DNA from: Symbiodinium natans
Lineage: Eukaryota; Sar; Dinophyceae; Suessiales; Symbiodiniaceae
Length of the DNA stretch: 64,000 nt
Direction: 5' to 3'
Assembly (NCBI GenBank): GCA_905221605.1
Contig: CAJNDS010001846.1
Span: forward strand, 213,501 to 277,500
In this document: positions 9,842 through 19,784 of the stretch, piece by piece
Layout of the letters: every line of letters starts with the position of its first letter
How positions within the stretch are numbered: position 1 is the stretch's first letter
Notes under the pieces: model-generated
What the model saw: only the letters and a program-made list of their open reading frames with translations
Database searches by the model: none
What the model was told of the DNA's origin: nothing
Translations under genes and position numbers: made by a program

Positions 9842-9842
<1 letters not shown>

Positions 9843-10155
9843 GAGGGACTGTGTTCGTGTTTATACATATGTAATTCTATATAATCATATATGTATATAT
9901 GTATAGATACATATATATATATATATGTGTGTATATACACAGAAAAAATAAAAACATATCATCTAAACCCTCCTTGTAATTGTATATATATATATATATA
10001 TTTATTTATTTATCTATTTATATTTATATTTATAGTTGTATTTATACACATATTTATATATGGTGAGAAATTATATAATTATATGAATATACATGTGTAT
10101 ATATATATACATACATATATATATATATATATATAAACATATATATATATACACA
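9842..10155. repeat. AT-rich microsatellite (TATA/TTTA)
   Basis: Runs of TA, TATATG and TTTA/TTTATT dominate. The ORF across it (9891-10136) is a Tyr/Ile low-complexity artefact and is not annotated. Confidence 0.93.
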
Positions 10156-10725
10156 TAACCCTTAACCCTCAACCCTAAAGGTTTAGGGTTTAGGGTTTAA
10201 TTAGGGTTTAAACCCTCAACCCTTAATTAACCCTCAACCCTCAACCCTAAACCCTCAACCCTCAACCCTAATTAAACCCTCAACCGTAATTAGGGTTGGG
10301 GGTTTAGGGTTTAGGGTTTAGGGTTTAGGGTTTAGGGTTCAACCCTCAAGCCTCATTAAACTCTAAACCCTCAACCCTAAACCCTCAACCCTGAACCCTA
10401 ATTAAACCCTCAACCGTAATTAGGGTTGGGGGTTTAGGGTTGAGGGTTTAGGGTTTAGGGTTTAGGGTTTAGGGTTTAGGGTTTAGGGTTTAGGGTTTAG
10501 GGTTTAGGGTTTAGGGTTTAGGGTTTAGGCCTCAAGCCTAATTAAACCCTAAACCCTGAACCCTATAACTAAACCCTCAACCCTAGTGCACTAAACCCTC
10601 AACCCTAATTAAACCCTAAAACCTCAACCCTAAACCCTCAACCCGAATTAAACCCTCAACCCTAAACCCTAAACCCTCAACCCTAACCCTCAACCCTAAA
10701 CCCTAAACCACCCCCCTCCCCCCCC
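10156..10725. repeat. Degenerate telomere-type repeat with repeated strand switches
   Basis: CCCTAAA, CCCTCAA and CCCTAATTAAA units alternate with TTTAGGG blocks (for example 10430-10530), and orientation switches at least four times. This block follows, in gene sense, the last mapped exons of the spliced gene at 11.1-13.4 kb. Confidence 0.9.
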
Positions 10726-11097
10726 CCTTCCAGATCTGGCCTCGGCCAGATAAAAGAGAGATCAGATACCAGATCTCAGCAGATCCTGCCCAGAAGGAGG
10801 GATTAAAAGGGTTTAGGGAAAGTTGGTTTAGGGTTTAGGGTTGCATTGGTGTTTAGTTAGGGAGGAGGATTCAGAAAGGTTCACCCATCGGGTTAAACCC
10901 TAAACCCTAAACCCTAAGTAAACCCTAATTAAACCCTTGTCGCCTCGACCGGAGCAGGGTTCAGAGATGCACCAGCCAGAGTCGCAGACACCTGTCAGGG
11001 TCCCGAACAAAACCAGATTTAGGTTGTGGGGTTTAGGGTTTAGAGTGTAGGGTTTAGTTAGGGGGTTTAAACCCCAAACCCAAAACTTGAAAGGGCC

Positions 11098-11169
11098 TCA
11101 GCCAGAGGGGGCAGCAGACGAGCCCCGAGCTGGCAGCTGGGGGCGCATGTAGGCGTCAGGCCACCAGAC
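11098..11169 (-). CDS. Exon (unidentified spliced gene, exon after 11274-11359)
   Basis: It begins after CCCCTTTTCAG and reads VWWPDAYMRPQLPARG from a codon boundary, matching the phase left by the previous exon. The frame reaches TGA at about 11098. It may end the protein there or splice out earlier to further candidate exons at 10930-11010 and 10735-10800. Confidence 0.5.
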   Translation of the reverse strand, partial: VWWPDAYMRPQLPARGSSAAPSG

Positions 11170-11273
11170 CTGAAAAGGGGCTCACAATACTACCCAATAA
11201 ACCCAAATTAACTAAACCCTAAACCCTAATTAAACCCTAAACACTCCAAAGCCCTGAGCCCTCAATCCCAGGC

Positions 11274-11359
11274 CTGGTCGACAAGGTTGGCCCAGCTCCT
11301 TTGGTTAAAGGCCGCCAGGTCACGCAAATACGTCTGATGTTGCTTCATGTCGACCAAGC
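11274..11359 (-). CDS. Exon (unidentified spliced gene)
   Basis: 86 bases between acceptor CCCTCATCCTAG and GC donor CAG|GCCTGGG. It encodes LVDMKQHQTYLRDLAAFNQR and continues to WANLVDQ. It starts with two bases of a Gly codon whose first base is supplied by exon 11504-11592 and ends on a codon boundary. The intron that follows (11170-11273) is largely CCCTAAA-type repeat. Confidence 0.65.
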
Positions 11360-11503
11360 CTAGGATGAGGGTTTAGGGTGTAGGGTTTAGGGTTTAGGGC
11401 TTCATTAATTAATTAGGGCTTAATTCGAGTTTTATTAGGGTTCAGGGTTGAATTGGGGTCTTGCATAAAACCCTTGTTTAGAAAGGCAAAAAGAGACCAG
11501 TAC

Positions 11504-11592
11504 CAGACAAGAAACAGCTCTGGAGCCAGAGGGTCCAATCACCCACCTCCTGGCCAGAGTTCAGGGCATTGCGAGCCAGAAACACATCAGAC
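11504..11592 (-). CDS. Exon (unidentified spliced gene)
   Basis: 89 bases between acceptor GCCATCTGAG and GT donor TCTG|GTACTGG. It encodes SDVFLARNALNSGQEVGDWT then LWLQSCFLS. One base completes the Leu codon begun in exon 11705-11763, and the exon ends one base into the next codon. A GA donor at 11549 is an alternative, but it would break the phase with the next exon. Confidence 0.65.
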
Positions 11593-11704
11593 CTCAGATG
11601 GCGAACCCTAGTTAAACCCTAATTAAACCCGAAACCCTCATCAACCCCTCAACCCTGAGTAACTAAACCCTAAGATACACTAGACTGTTGAGAATCCCAG
11701 AAGC

Positions 11705-11763
11705 AGATTGTAGGCCCACCGGCAGTTGTCGTTGATGCGCTGCAGCATGTCCATCGGCAGATC
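11705..11763 (-). CDS. Exon (unidentified spliced gene)
   Basis: 59 bases between acceptor GACCCTGGAG and GC donor AATCT|GCTTCTGG. It encodes DLPMDMLQRINDNCRWAYN. It starts on a codon boundary, as left by exon 11868-11920, and ends two bases into a Leu codon. Confidence 0.65.
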
Positions 11764-11867
11764 CTCCAGGGTCGAGATTCAGGAAAAGAACCCAAACCCT
11801 AAACCCTAAACCCTATTAAACCTAAACCCTAGTTATTTAGGGACACTTAGGGATTCTATAGGTCCTC

Positions 11868-11920
11868 CTGGACGCCAGAGTACAGCAGCTCATTCTGGCA
11901 GACAAACAGGGCCAGATAGC
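11868..11920 (-). CDS. Exon (unidentified spliced gene)
   Basis: 53 bases between acceptor TTGAATCCGAG and GA donor GTCCAG|GAGGACC. It encodes YLALFVCQNELLYSGVQ. GA donors are unusual in eukaryotes but reported in dinoflagellates. Phase agrees on both sides. Confidence 0.65.
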
Positions 11921-11987
11921 CTCGGATTCAACTACCAAACCCTTCACTGTAAACCCTAGTTAAGCCCAAACTTAACCACAGCAGAAC

Positions 11988-12035
11988 CCCGCCATGCTGT
12001 CCAGTGACAGATGTGCTCCCACATGCGCAGATTGC
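11988..12035 (-). CDS. Exon (unidentified spliced gene)
   Basis: 48 bases between acceptor CGTCCCTGGAG and GT donor CGGG|GTTCTG. It encodes NLRMWEHICHWTAWR and contributes the first base of the next Gly codon. The following intron is 67 bases and contains AAACCCTAG-type repeat. Confidence 0.6.
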
Positions 12036-12119
12036 CTCCAGGGACGCCATCACTCAACCCTAACCCTAAACCCTAACCCCTAAACCCAAACTAAACCCTA
12101 AACCCCAAATACAAAAATG

Positions 12120-13397
12120 GGCGAGGCACCGCCGCAGAGAAGGAAACGTTCCATTTCCCCACGGATTCTGCTCGAGAGCACCGACCGCCGGCTGTACCCA
12201 GCCTTATGGGTTTAGGGCTTAGGGTTTCATTAATATGGGTTTAAGGTTTCAGTAAGGTTTAATTAGAGAAAAAACAGTACTTAAAGACAGGGTGCGGAGT
12301 GCACCCATCCGCGCCCGTCCCGGCCAGTGTCATAGATCCAGAGCTCGTGCGCCAGAGCCCTCAGCAGGGTCTTCATGCTACACTAAACCCTAAACCCCCA
12401 AACCCTAATTAAACCATATATGAAGTACATTCATTAATTACAGAAAAGGCTACTGGTGGGTGCCAAGAAACTGCACCCTGGCAGTGCAATGCTTCCCAGA
12501 TCCAGCCGGCAGAGGCCCCTCAGATCCGAGAACCCTAAACCCTAACTGGCCCTAATTAAACCCCAACCCTAAACCCAATTCTTCCAACCCCAACCCTAAA
12601 CCCTGATTAAACCACAGAGCCCAAGCCCACAGATTACACCTCTGCAGAAAAGGCACAGGGCCAGATGGCAGAACTTCATCCAAGCCACCAGAACCGTGGG
12701 GGCCTTGCGGTGCCTTGGGTGGACCAGAGGCCTAATTAATTTAGGGGGGAGGTTTGCAGAGGGGGGAAAGGAAAACGTTGCCGCCAAAAAACCAGAGCAT
12801 GGCCAGAGCCAGTGCCCGGGCCAGAGCCACTGCCACCAGGCCCAGCAGCCTCCAGGCAGAAACCCCTAAACCCTAAACCCTAAACCCTAATTAACCCCTA
12901 AACCCTAAAGCGAAAATTGGTGCCAAGAGACACCAGAGTCAGCCCCAGGGGCACCAGGGGCACCAGAGCCCGTGCCGGCAGCCTCCGGGTGGAAACCCTA
13001 AACCCCAAACCCAGAACACCCTGAATTAATTAAGGAGGAGAGGTTACAGAGGGGGGGGAAAGCAGAATCTTGGTGCCAAGAGACGACACCAGGGGCGGCA
13101 CCAGATCCATCCCCACCAGGGAGCAAGGAATTCAGAGAGGCCTCAGATCTTTCTGGGGGGGTTCAGACTTGGGGGTGGGGTTGAGGGAGAAGGAATTTCA
13201 GCCCAGTGGCCGGCACCAGCCATGAGATCTCCATTTCCTCAGATTCGAATTTTTAACCCCCCCCCCTCCCCACCCGGACGCACAGCCAGAACAAATAACC
13301 AGACAGAGCCAAGAGGCCACAGAGCGACGGTCCATGGCAGCAGAGCAGGACAACAGACCAACAAACAGAACAAGTCGGGCCCACAGAGCAAAAGGTG
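12120..13397 (-). CDS. Upstream part of the same spliced gene: further candidate exons
   Basis: Coding-like islands continue upstream between telomere-type blocks, all best read on the minus strand. They are about 12120-12180 (FLLCGG), 12300-12370 after acceptor GCATGAAG (LLRALAHELWIYDTG), 12455-12530, 12605-12730, a hydrophobic one at 12785-12870 (LVAVALARALALAML), and 13290-13397 after TTGCTCTCTGCAG (FALWARLVLFVGLL). The hydrophobic islands suggest membrane segments near the N-terminus. I could not fix donors and phases for these as I could for 11.1-12.0 kb, so only the general extent is given. Protein family is not recognised. Confidence 0.4.
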
Positions 13398-13534
13398 CTG
13401 CAGAGAGCAAGCAGAACCCTTCGAGACCAAGCACAACAGACCCTGACAGCTAACCCCCCCCCCAAGACCCCCAGAATCCGCATTATTGGCACCCACTCGT
13501 TTTTTCTACCCCTCCAAACCCCGCGGACCAAAAC

Positions 13535-13568
13535 AAGTTTTTTTTTTTTTTTTGGGGGGGGGGGGGGT
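13535..13568. repeat. Poly-T/poly-G tract
   Basis: A run of about 17 T is followed by about 14 G. It falls in an intergenic stretch downstream, in transcription direction, of the transposase gene. Confidence 0.9.
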
Positions 13569-13725
13569 TATTAAAGCGACGTTAACATTAATCATCAGCC
13601 AGTTGCGAAGCTCAGCTTTTCATGGCTGGAACCAGGTGCAACAGAGTGTATATACAGACAGAAACTGCACGCTGCATGAGCAATCTCGAACAGCTGTACG
13701 ACGCCGAGCTTGCTCAGTCATGGCT

Positions 13726-15429
13726 TCAGAGCCTGCGTGCCTCGCACGCAGCTCGAACAATGTCGCCAACAGCAGCGAACTTGTCCTGCTCGGCATGCCA
13801 ATGATGCCATTGAAATTCACGCACCCGCTCATCAATGTTCCCTTCATCCGCTTTCGTTGACTTCGGAACCCCGATCAACTTCAATTGCCGCCACACATTG
13901 TCTATGAGTTGGGTTCCCTTTTTCACCCATACCGTGTTCGCTTGGTCTTTGGGCAAACCCTTGACATGTGCTTTCCTGTAATCTCGAGGAAGGCGGTGTT
14001 TCCATGTAGCGGCATAGATGGGGTTCGGACGCTTGTGTCTCACCGAATCGGTGATCACGCCAGGTATCTGCACGTACCTGTACGCTCGTGCACCGTCACA
14101 GTGCAGCAGGATTTTCCGATTCTTGAGATAACGGAACCCTATTTGCTTCCAATTTTTTTTGGATATGGGTCCCGGAGACACAGCAGAGCCCTTGCCCTTC
14201 CCCTTCAGCTTGACAGACGTTGACTTCACTCGCATTTTGACAAGGGTGAGGCTCTTACGGTTGCCGCGCTCGAGCAGACCACAATACTGGAACCAGGTCA
14301 CTTGTTTGCCTGATTTCTTTCCACGAACTGTGACCTCGTCGACTTCAGCTTGAACCCAAGTTCGAAGATTGCCGAAGAGCCGAGCTTCTTGTTGTCGTTG
14401 AACATAAGCCATTACAGCTCTTCTCCATCTGGCAGACAGAGTTTGCACCGCCCTTGCTCCAAGGCCCGTCAGCACATGAATCTTGGCAGTGTCCACTCTA
14501 GTCACATTGCAGAAAAGAACCAGGACCTGTTGACGCAAAGAAATGAATGACTGGCCCCATCCAGTACAGAAGAATGGATGCCGTGCATGTGGAAGCACAT
14601 ACTTGTGACACGTCTTCGCTTGACATCTTCTCACAAATCCTCGCTTCTTGTGCTTGAACAAGCCTGACAACTTCCCTGTTCTGCAATGTGGACAGCGTGT
14701 GAAGTTCCACAAGATTCCCAGCTTTAAGAGCAATTTGATGAGCCTGTTCTCGGACATCTGCACCAAGTCCGTTAGAGAGCAACACCAGTGTTGGGATCGT
14801 AGCTCTGCCTTCTTCGCATTATCGAGCTGCTGATCTCGTGGCACGTAGGGAACGTGATCTGGCTTTGTGGACTGCGATTTCTGAGAAGGCTTTCGAAGCA
14901 CCAGTCGCAACATCCCATGCTTAGGGCTCGGAAACTGCTTCATATCGCTCGTCTCAGAAATGTAGAGCTGCGTCCGAAAGCGACAAAGGGCTACTATCGA
15001 AATGGCTGCGGCAGCAGTGCTGGATGAAATCGATTTCGTGCGTTGAGTACCACAGCGACATCGGTGTCGAGCCCGCGCAATTTCGACAAGACTCTTTTGC
15101 ATCAGTGCACGGTGCGTACACGCCGGAAGCAGTCTGTACAATACTCCGGCCAGAGCCTGTCCTAGCACTGCTTTCGATGGACGGAAATAGGACATTCTTG
15201 AAGCGCAGGGGTTATCGGCCTGCAATACGACAGCTCCTGCTCGCTCGTTGCCAAGAAGCCGTGAGCGGATGTGTATCGAAAACTCCAACTGTACATCAAA
15301 CATATAAGCGAAACTAGACATAGCGCATGGCAAAGACTCATTCTGCACGACAGCCAAGCTAGCGCTTACATCGCAATCAAGCTGTACACCGTAGAAGGTT
15401 ATAGAGTCAGAGAGTTTGTCACTCTGCAA
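13726..15429 (-). CDS. ISXO2/IS1595-type DDE transposase
   Basis: The minus-strand frame runs 567 codons; it opens with TTG, so the true start is probably a later ATG (for example 15319-15321) or an upstream exon. Within the frame there is a zinc ribbon: CPHC at residues 246-249, followed by a C...C pair in RRCQAKTCHK. A catalytic core follows: Asp364 in QAEVDEVTV, Asp445 in ILLHCDGARAY and Asn511 in GTQLIDNVWRQLK. This is the Asp-Asp-Asn pattern of the ISXO2/IS1595 group. Members cut and rejoin DNA during transposition; many eukaryotic copies are captured or domesticated. The N-terminal 150 residues are not alike to anything I know. No inverted terminal repeats or target duplication were found flanking it, so activity cannot be judged. 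Confidence 0.85.
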   Translation of the reverse strand: MQSDKLSDSITFYGVQLDCDVSASLAVVQNESLPCAMSSFAYMFDVQLEFSIHIRSRLLGNERAGAVVLQADNPCASRMSYFRPSKAVLGQALAGVLYRLLPACTHRALMQKSLVEIARARHRCRCGTQRTKSISSSTAAAAISIVALCRFRTQLYISETSDMKQFPSPKHGMLRLVLRKPSQKSQSTKPDHVPYVPRDQQLDNAKKAELRSQHWCCSLTDLVQMSENRLIKLLLKLGILWNFTRCPHCRTGKLSGLFKHKKRGFVRRCQAKTCHKYVLPHARHPFFCTGWGQSFISLRQQVLVLFCNVTRVDTAKIHVLTGLGARAVQTLSARWRRAVMAYVQRQQEARLFGNLRTWVQAEVDEVTVRGKKSGKQVTWFQYCGLLERGNRKSLTLVKMRVKSTSVKLKGKGKGSAVSPGPISKKNWKQIGFRYLKNRKILLHCDGARAYRYVQIPGVITDSVRHKRPNPIYAATWKHRLPRDYRKAHVKGLPKDQANTVWVKKGTQLIDNVWRQLKLIGVPKSTKADEGNIDERVREFQWHHWHAEQDKFAAVGDIVRAACEARRL

Positions 15430-15465
15430 TATGACAGCCTCTGCTGGCTCTGCACGACTCAGAAA

Positions 15466-17822
15466 TCATGACTGATTGGCTGGCTTGCTCTTGACCCTGA
15501 CACATTTACTGGTCGAGTTGGTGAGGGCAGATTTCAGAGCGGCGCTAGATATGTTCGCGTATTGCATCAGGGCTGCCTCATATTCAGGCGGTGAAGCTGA
15601 AGAGGGACAAATGAAGTTGTAGCTATCTGTGGCCGCATCGAAACTACCCAGAATTGACGGAGCAGCTTTGACAACAGCGCGAAAGTCCCCAAGAGAAGGC
15701 TGTTGCGTGAGCTGGTCCTTCGACCTCTGAAGGTTGTACACGCTTCGTGGCTTGATGACACAGGTTTCTGCCCCCTCTGACGAAGCTTCCGCCTTGAGGA
15801 GCAACCGACGAAAGAATTCAGTGTCAGGCAGTCCGGTGTGCTGTGCTTTCGGCTGCCAATCTTGATCTTTGTTCGAACTCTGTCCCGTCAAAGCAAGAGC
15901 AAGCTGATCCTCGTCAGCCATAGGCCTTTTCCGCTTTCTCTCCGCTGAGTCGGCTTCGTTGAGCGTTGAGAAAGCAGACGACTCTTCCTTACCAGCCATG
16001 ATCGCCACCACGCTCTCTAGAATCTCCAGCAGTCCAAAAGCCCGTGCAATCACATCCGCATTGATCAGGACCGGCGCCTCTGGATTTTCCGGCGGCGCCG
16101 TCTGCTGCCAGGCAAGATCCCAGAGCGCCAAAGCCTCACTGGCCCAAAACCCAAGGAAATCAAAGTCGAAACTTTCAGAATCGACTACCTTATAAGAGCA
16201 CCAAAGATTGAAAAGTTTAGTTTGCAGTTAACAAGAAGCCGAAGCAAGCATGGCAAGTTTCCACGGACACGCGCCCATCTGGGCACCCTGACCCACGTCA
16301 CCATCTTCTCGAGATTGAGCCACCATAATATTAAAATAACACGCGTAACTTTTAAAAAGTTGCTTGCCGCTCGCTGAGAACTCAAGAACGCGGTGCTCCT
16401 GCTCAAAGATCTCAGTGAGACGCTGCGCTGCCGGGCGTAATTCAAGCTCTGGAGGAACGTCTACATCTCTGTCTGCCATGGACCACTCTGGCTGAGGACC
16501 GTCTGGAGTCTGGCGAAAGCGAAGTTTAGTGACAACGCCGTCTGGCAAGGTGTAAGGCCAGCCCACTGCATCGGGAAAGAAACCTGCGTCCGTGAACTCA
16601 GCAACACCGTCGACGAGGTCGTCCTCGTGCTTCAGTTCCACTGCTGCCTTCTCAGGACTCTCCAAGCAGTTCAGCCGCAACAAATCAAGCAACACCCTGG
16701 GGAGTGCGCAGTACTCCACTTTGGCATCCAAGCCGACAGACTCGTACTCCTCATGCGGTTGGATGGGCTGCCCACTGGCAAACAGGAAGCGAGCTTTTGT
16801 TTGGCATCCGTGGTCGCCCCGAAGACCGCGAATCATCTCCACCGCGACGCCGGGATGAAAATTGCCGGCTAGGGCTGTGTTGACGCTTGGAGAGCGCAAG
16901 CCGCCGAACGATCCACAGCTCTTCGTTTCGAAGGTGCTCACGCCCGTTTGCAGCAACCTGTCAGCCCACCCAGCATTTGGAGTTTGACCAGAAACATCAA
17001 CGCCTCCAGACATCTGTTTCTTTGCGGCGGAACCTGGACTGTCCAAGATGCCGAGTTCCATCAGAAACTCATACGCTTCGTCAAAGAGCAACAGCGTAGA
17101 AAACCAGGTACGCCCTCGCAAGCCTTCCCCACTTGCAACGGCGGCTTTGCAGAAGCAGTAGCGGACGCATCAATGCCTGGCAAATCCTTGAAGGCTTTAG
17201 GATTGTTCTGCGCAAAGTTGAAGTCACCACTGCAGCGCTCCTTGCAGCGCTCAATGGTGCCGCCAAGATATGCCACTGACCATAGACTTAGTCGAGCATG
17301 TCTGTCACCCTGTGCCTCGGCTGGAGCAGCCAGGTCTTGCATCAGCGTGTCTTCGTGCCTGCCGTCTTCTTGTACTGTGGTAGTCTTCACCTTGGCCTCC
17401 GCACTCTTGTCCTGGAGAAGTCGGCGAAAAGTCTTGCGGACGTGTTGGTCTGCTACAGACGCGAACACCTCCGCAATGGATGCGAGGCCACTTTTGCGCG
17501 TCTGACTGTAATTGATGTTGAGAATCCACAAGGCGACCGGTGAGAGCCCGCCCCAAATTCGAAGCAAAGCTCCGTTCGAGGCTACCACGACACCAACCAG
17601 CGCGTAGAGAAAGATTGGCAGAGCTGGATGGCTTTTGCGAACAGACTGAAGATGAATAGCAGCGTGTCCACGTTCCCCCAAGATCCGCTTTCCACTGGCA
17701 GCCCACTCCTTCTGCACATAGGTGTAGACGTTCGTCATCGTGGAAATGTACTGCTTAGGAGGGCTCGACATGATTCTAAATTTAAACAACCCTGCCTGAA
17801 CCCCAAACCTAACCCTAAACAT
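15466..17822 (-). pseudogene. Disrupted gene, tentatively DUF3987-type ATPase-like
   Basis: Three minus-strand blocks read as one protein of about 780 residues. Block 1 (17822 to about 17100) has MSSPPKQYISTMTN, a hydrophobic segment (PIFLYALVGVVVASNGALLR) and NNPKAFKDLPGIDAS. Block 2 (about 17100 to 16228), one frame away, begins with a Walker-B-like STLLLFDEAYEFL and continues through NTALAGNFHPGVAVEMIRG. Block 3 (to 15466) is in the same frame as block 2 and follows a single TAA at 16228-16230; it includes INADVIARAFGLLEILESVV. The order (DEA, then a hydrophobic 'fhP...' strand, then a C-terminal helical part) resembles DUF3987 proteins of mobile elements, but this is pattern memory, not a search. 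One frameshift and one stop make it a pseudogene or an assembly-damaged gene. The tail is Ser-rich with a basic KRKRP cluster. Confidence 0.4.
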
Positions 17823-18203
17823 AATTCAAATTTAAGGTTTAGGGGTTCAGGGTCTAAGAACCGTCCATGCACCTGCTTGTTGAGATTTAGGGTGCGACAT
17901 TTGCCCCCGTGCCCGCGAAACGTTTGCAGGACTGGCAGCCGGTCTTCCCTGTCAAGGCTGGAGCCAGAGTCATTCAAGGATTTGCGGCAGTCCAGGTTTT
18001 CTGAGGTTCGCAAGCGGCAGAGAAGGTGCAGCCGGCACTTTCAATGCTCCAGGGTTCAGGGGGTTTAAAGGCAGGACAAAGTTTAGGGTTTAGGGTCTAG
18101 GGTTTAGGGTTTAGGGTTTAGGGTTCAGGGTTCAGGGTTTAGGGTTTAGGGTTTAGGGTTTAGGGTTTAGGGTTTAGGGTTTAGGGTTTAGGGTTTAGGG
18201 TTT
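17823..18203. other. Intergenic: unique islet then TTTAGGG array
   Basis: 17823-18083 is a GC-moderate unique piece with short repeat words at its ends; it may be another exon island but no splice pair is convincing. 18084-18203 is a TTTAGGG array of about 17 units. Confidence 0.6.
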
Positions 18204-18210
18204 TTTCGCC

Positions 18211-18620
18211 AGCCGACCCAGACACACTATGCCGGAACAAATCGTACAAGTCGCTGCCGTCCACATGCATTGCCGGAACAAATCGCACAAATCAAGATGG
18301 CTAGCTTGAGTTGCAACAGTGTTAAAATCTTGATTACTGGTTTTTGCAGTCATGGTCAACTTTAGCCAGCCGACCCAGACGCACAACGCCGGAACAAATC
18401 GTACAAGTCGCTGCCGTCCACAAGCATTGCGGGAACAGACCGTACAAATCAAGATGGCTAGCTAGAGTGACAACATTGTTGAAATCTTGATTACTGGATA
18501 CTGCAGTCCTTCTCAACTTTAGCCGGCCGACCCAGACGCACAATGCCGGAACAAATCGTACAAGTCGCTGCCGCCCACAAACATTGCCGGAACAAATCGT
18601 ACAAATGAATGCTGCCCACG
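18211..18620. repeat. 157-bp tandem repeat, about 2.5 copies
   Basis: The word AGCCGACCCAGAC(A/G)CAC starts at 18211, 18368 and 18525 (157-base spacing). Each unit also carries two internal copies of GCCGGAACAAATCG(T/C)ACAA, so the unit itself looks like an older duplication. Confidence 0.93.
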
Positions 18621-19022
18621 CACACTGCCGGAAGCAGTTTAGAATCTAGGTTTAAGGTTTAGGGACTCTAATTGTCAGCGTGACCAAGGCCTAGTCTATG
18701 GCTTCGTAGGGTCGCGGGAGGTGCCCTCGCCACATGCTCCTCCCCACCCTCTCTGCTTTGGGCTCCGCCCCGCCTCAAAGCAGCTCGGACTCTGCCAGGC
18801 AGAGGTCTGTGTTTTAGGGTTTATGGTTACAGGGGCTCGGGAAAGTCGACCCTTGAATGGGGGAGAAGTGAAACCCCAATGAATGCAAACGCAGTTTCGG
18901 TCGACTTCCTAAAAAGCTTCCCCGCAGTGATTTGCCTTACCGCAAGAAAAAAGGTCAACTTTCCATGTTGCTTGTAGGGAAAGCCGGCCACTGCATCTGA
19001 GGTCGGAACCTGAGCAGAAATT
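18621..19022. other. Unique intergenic stretch
   Basis: GC-richer sequence without a supported ORF, splice pair or RNA gene. The segment CTCTCTGCTTTGGGCTCCGC near 18750 resembles exon composition but is not resolved. Confidence 0.4.
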
Positions 19023-19680
19023 ATAATATTATATCTGTATATATATATATATGCATAATATATTGTATATACTAAACAGTATTATAAATACTATATTTGG
19101 TTTACATTTATTTTATATGTTATATTATATACATATTGAATATTATACATATAATATAATGTAATATAATATAATATAACATAATATAATATTATATATA
19201 TATATATATATATATTTATTTATTTATTTTGATATGATTATGAATATTATATCTTATATTAATAATTATATATTATATAATATTATAGATATATAGATTA
19301 TATATTATTATTATAATGTATAATAGCTATAGTTATTATAATTATTATTATATTAGTAATATATATTATTTATATATATATAAATAATGATATATTAGAT
19401 AATATAGAATGAGCTCTATATATAGATTATAATAGATATTATATTTATATATATATATATAATATATACATATATTATATATTATATATTAGAATATTGT
19501 ATACTAATATTACATTATACTATGTTATATTATGTTGTGTTATGTTATGTTATATTATATATATTCTAATATATTTGTCTATCTTACATATATAATATTT
19601 CAAACATATATATATATATATACATATATTATATTATATATATATATATATATTCTATTATACATAAAACTTATAAATGC
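19023..19680. repeat. AT-only low-complexity block
   Basis: About 650 bases of nearly pure A and T with TATA, ATAATATT and AATATAAT runs. No gene is present. Confidence 0.95.
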
Positions 19681-19784
19681 AACATTAAACATTACTACGA
19701 TGTGGTAACAGGGCCTTCTTATGCAAGTAACAGAAAATTCAATGTTCGTGGCATGACAGACCTGACGGACTATTTAAACTCTCC

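Noticed and set aside
9600-13200. CRISPR-like array of regularly spaced repeats
   Set aside because: Spacing and unit length are irregular, the unit is the telomere word, and the spacers read as spliced exons in a eukaryotic genome.
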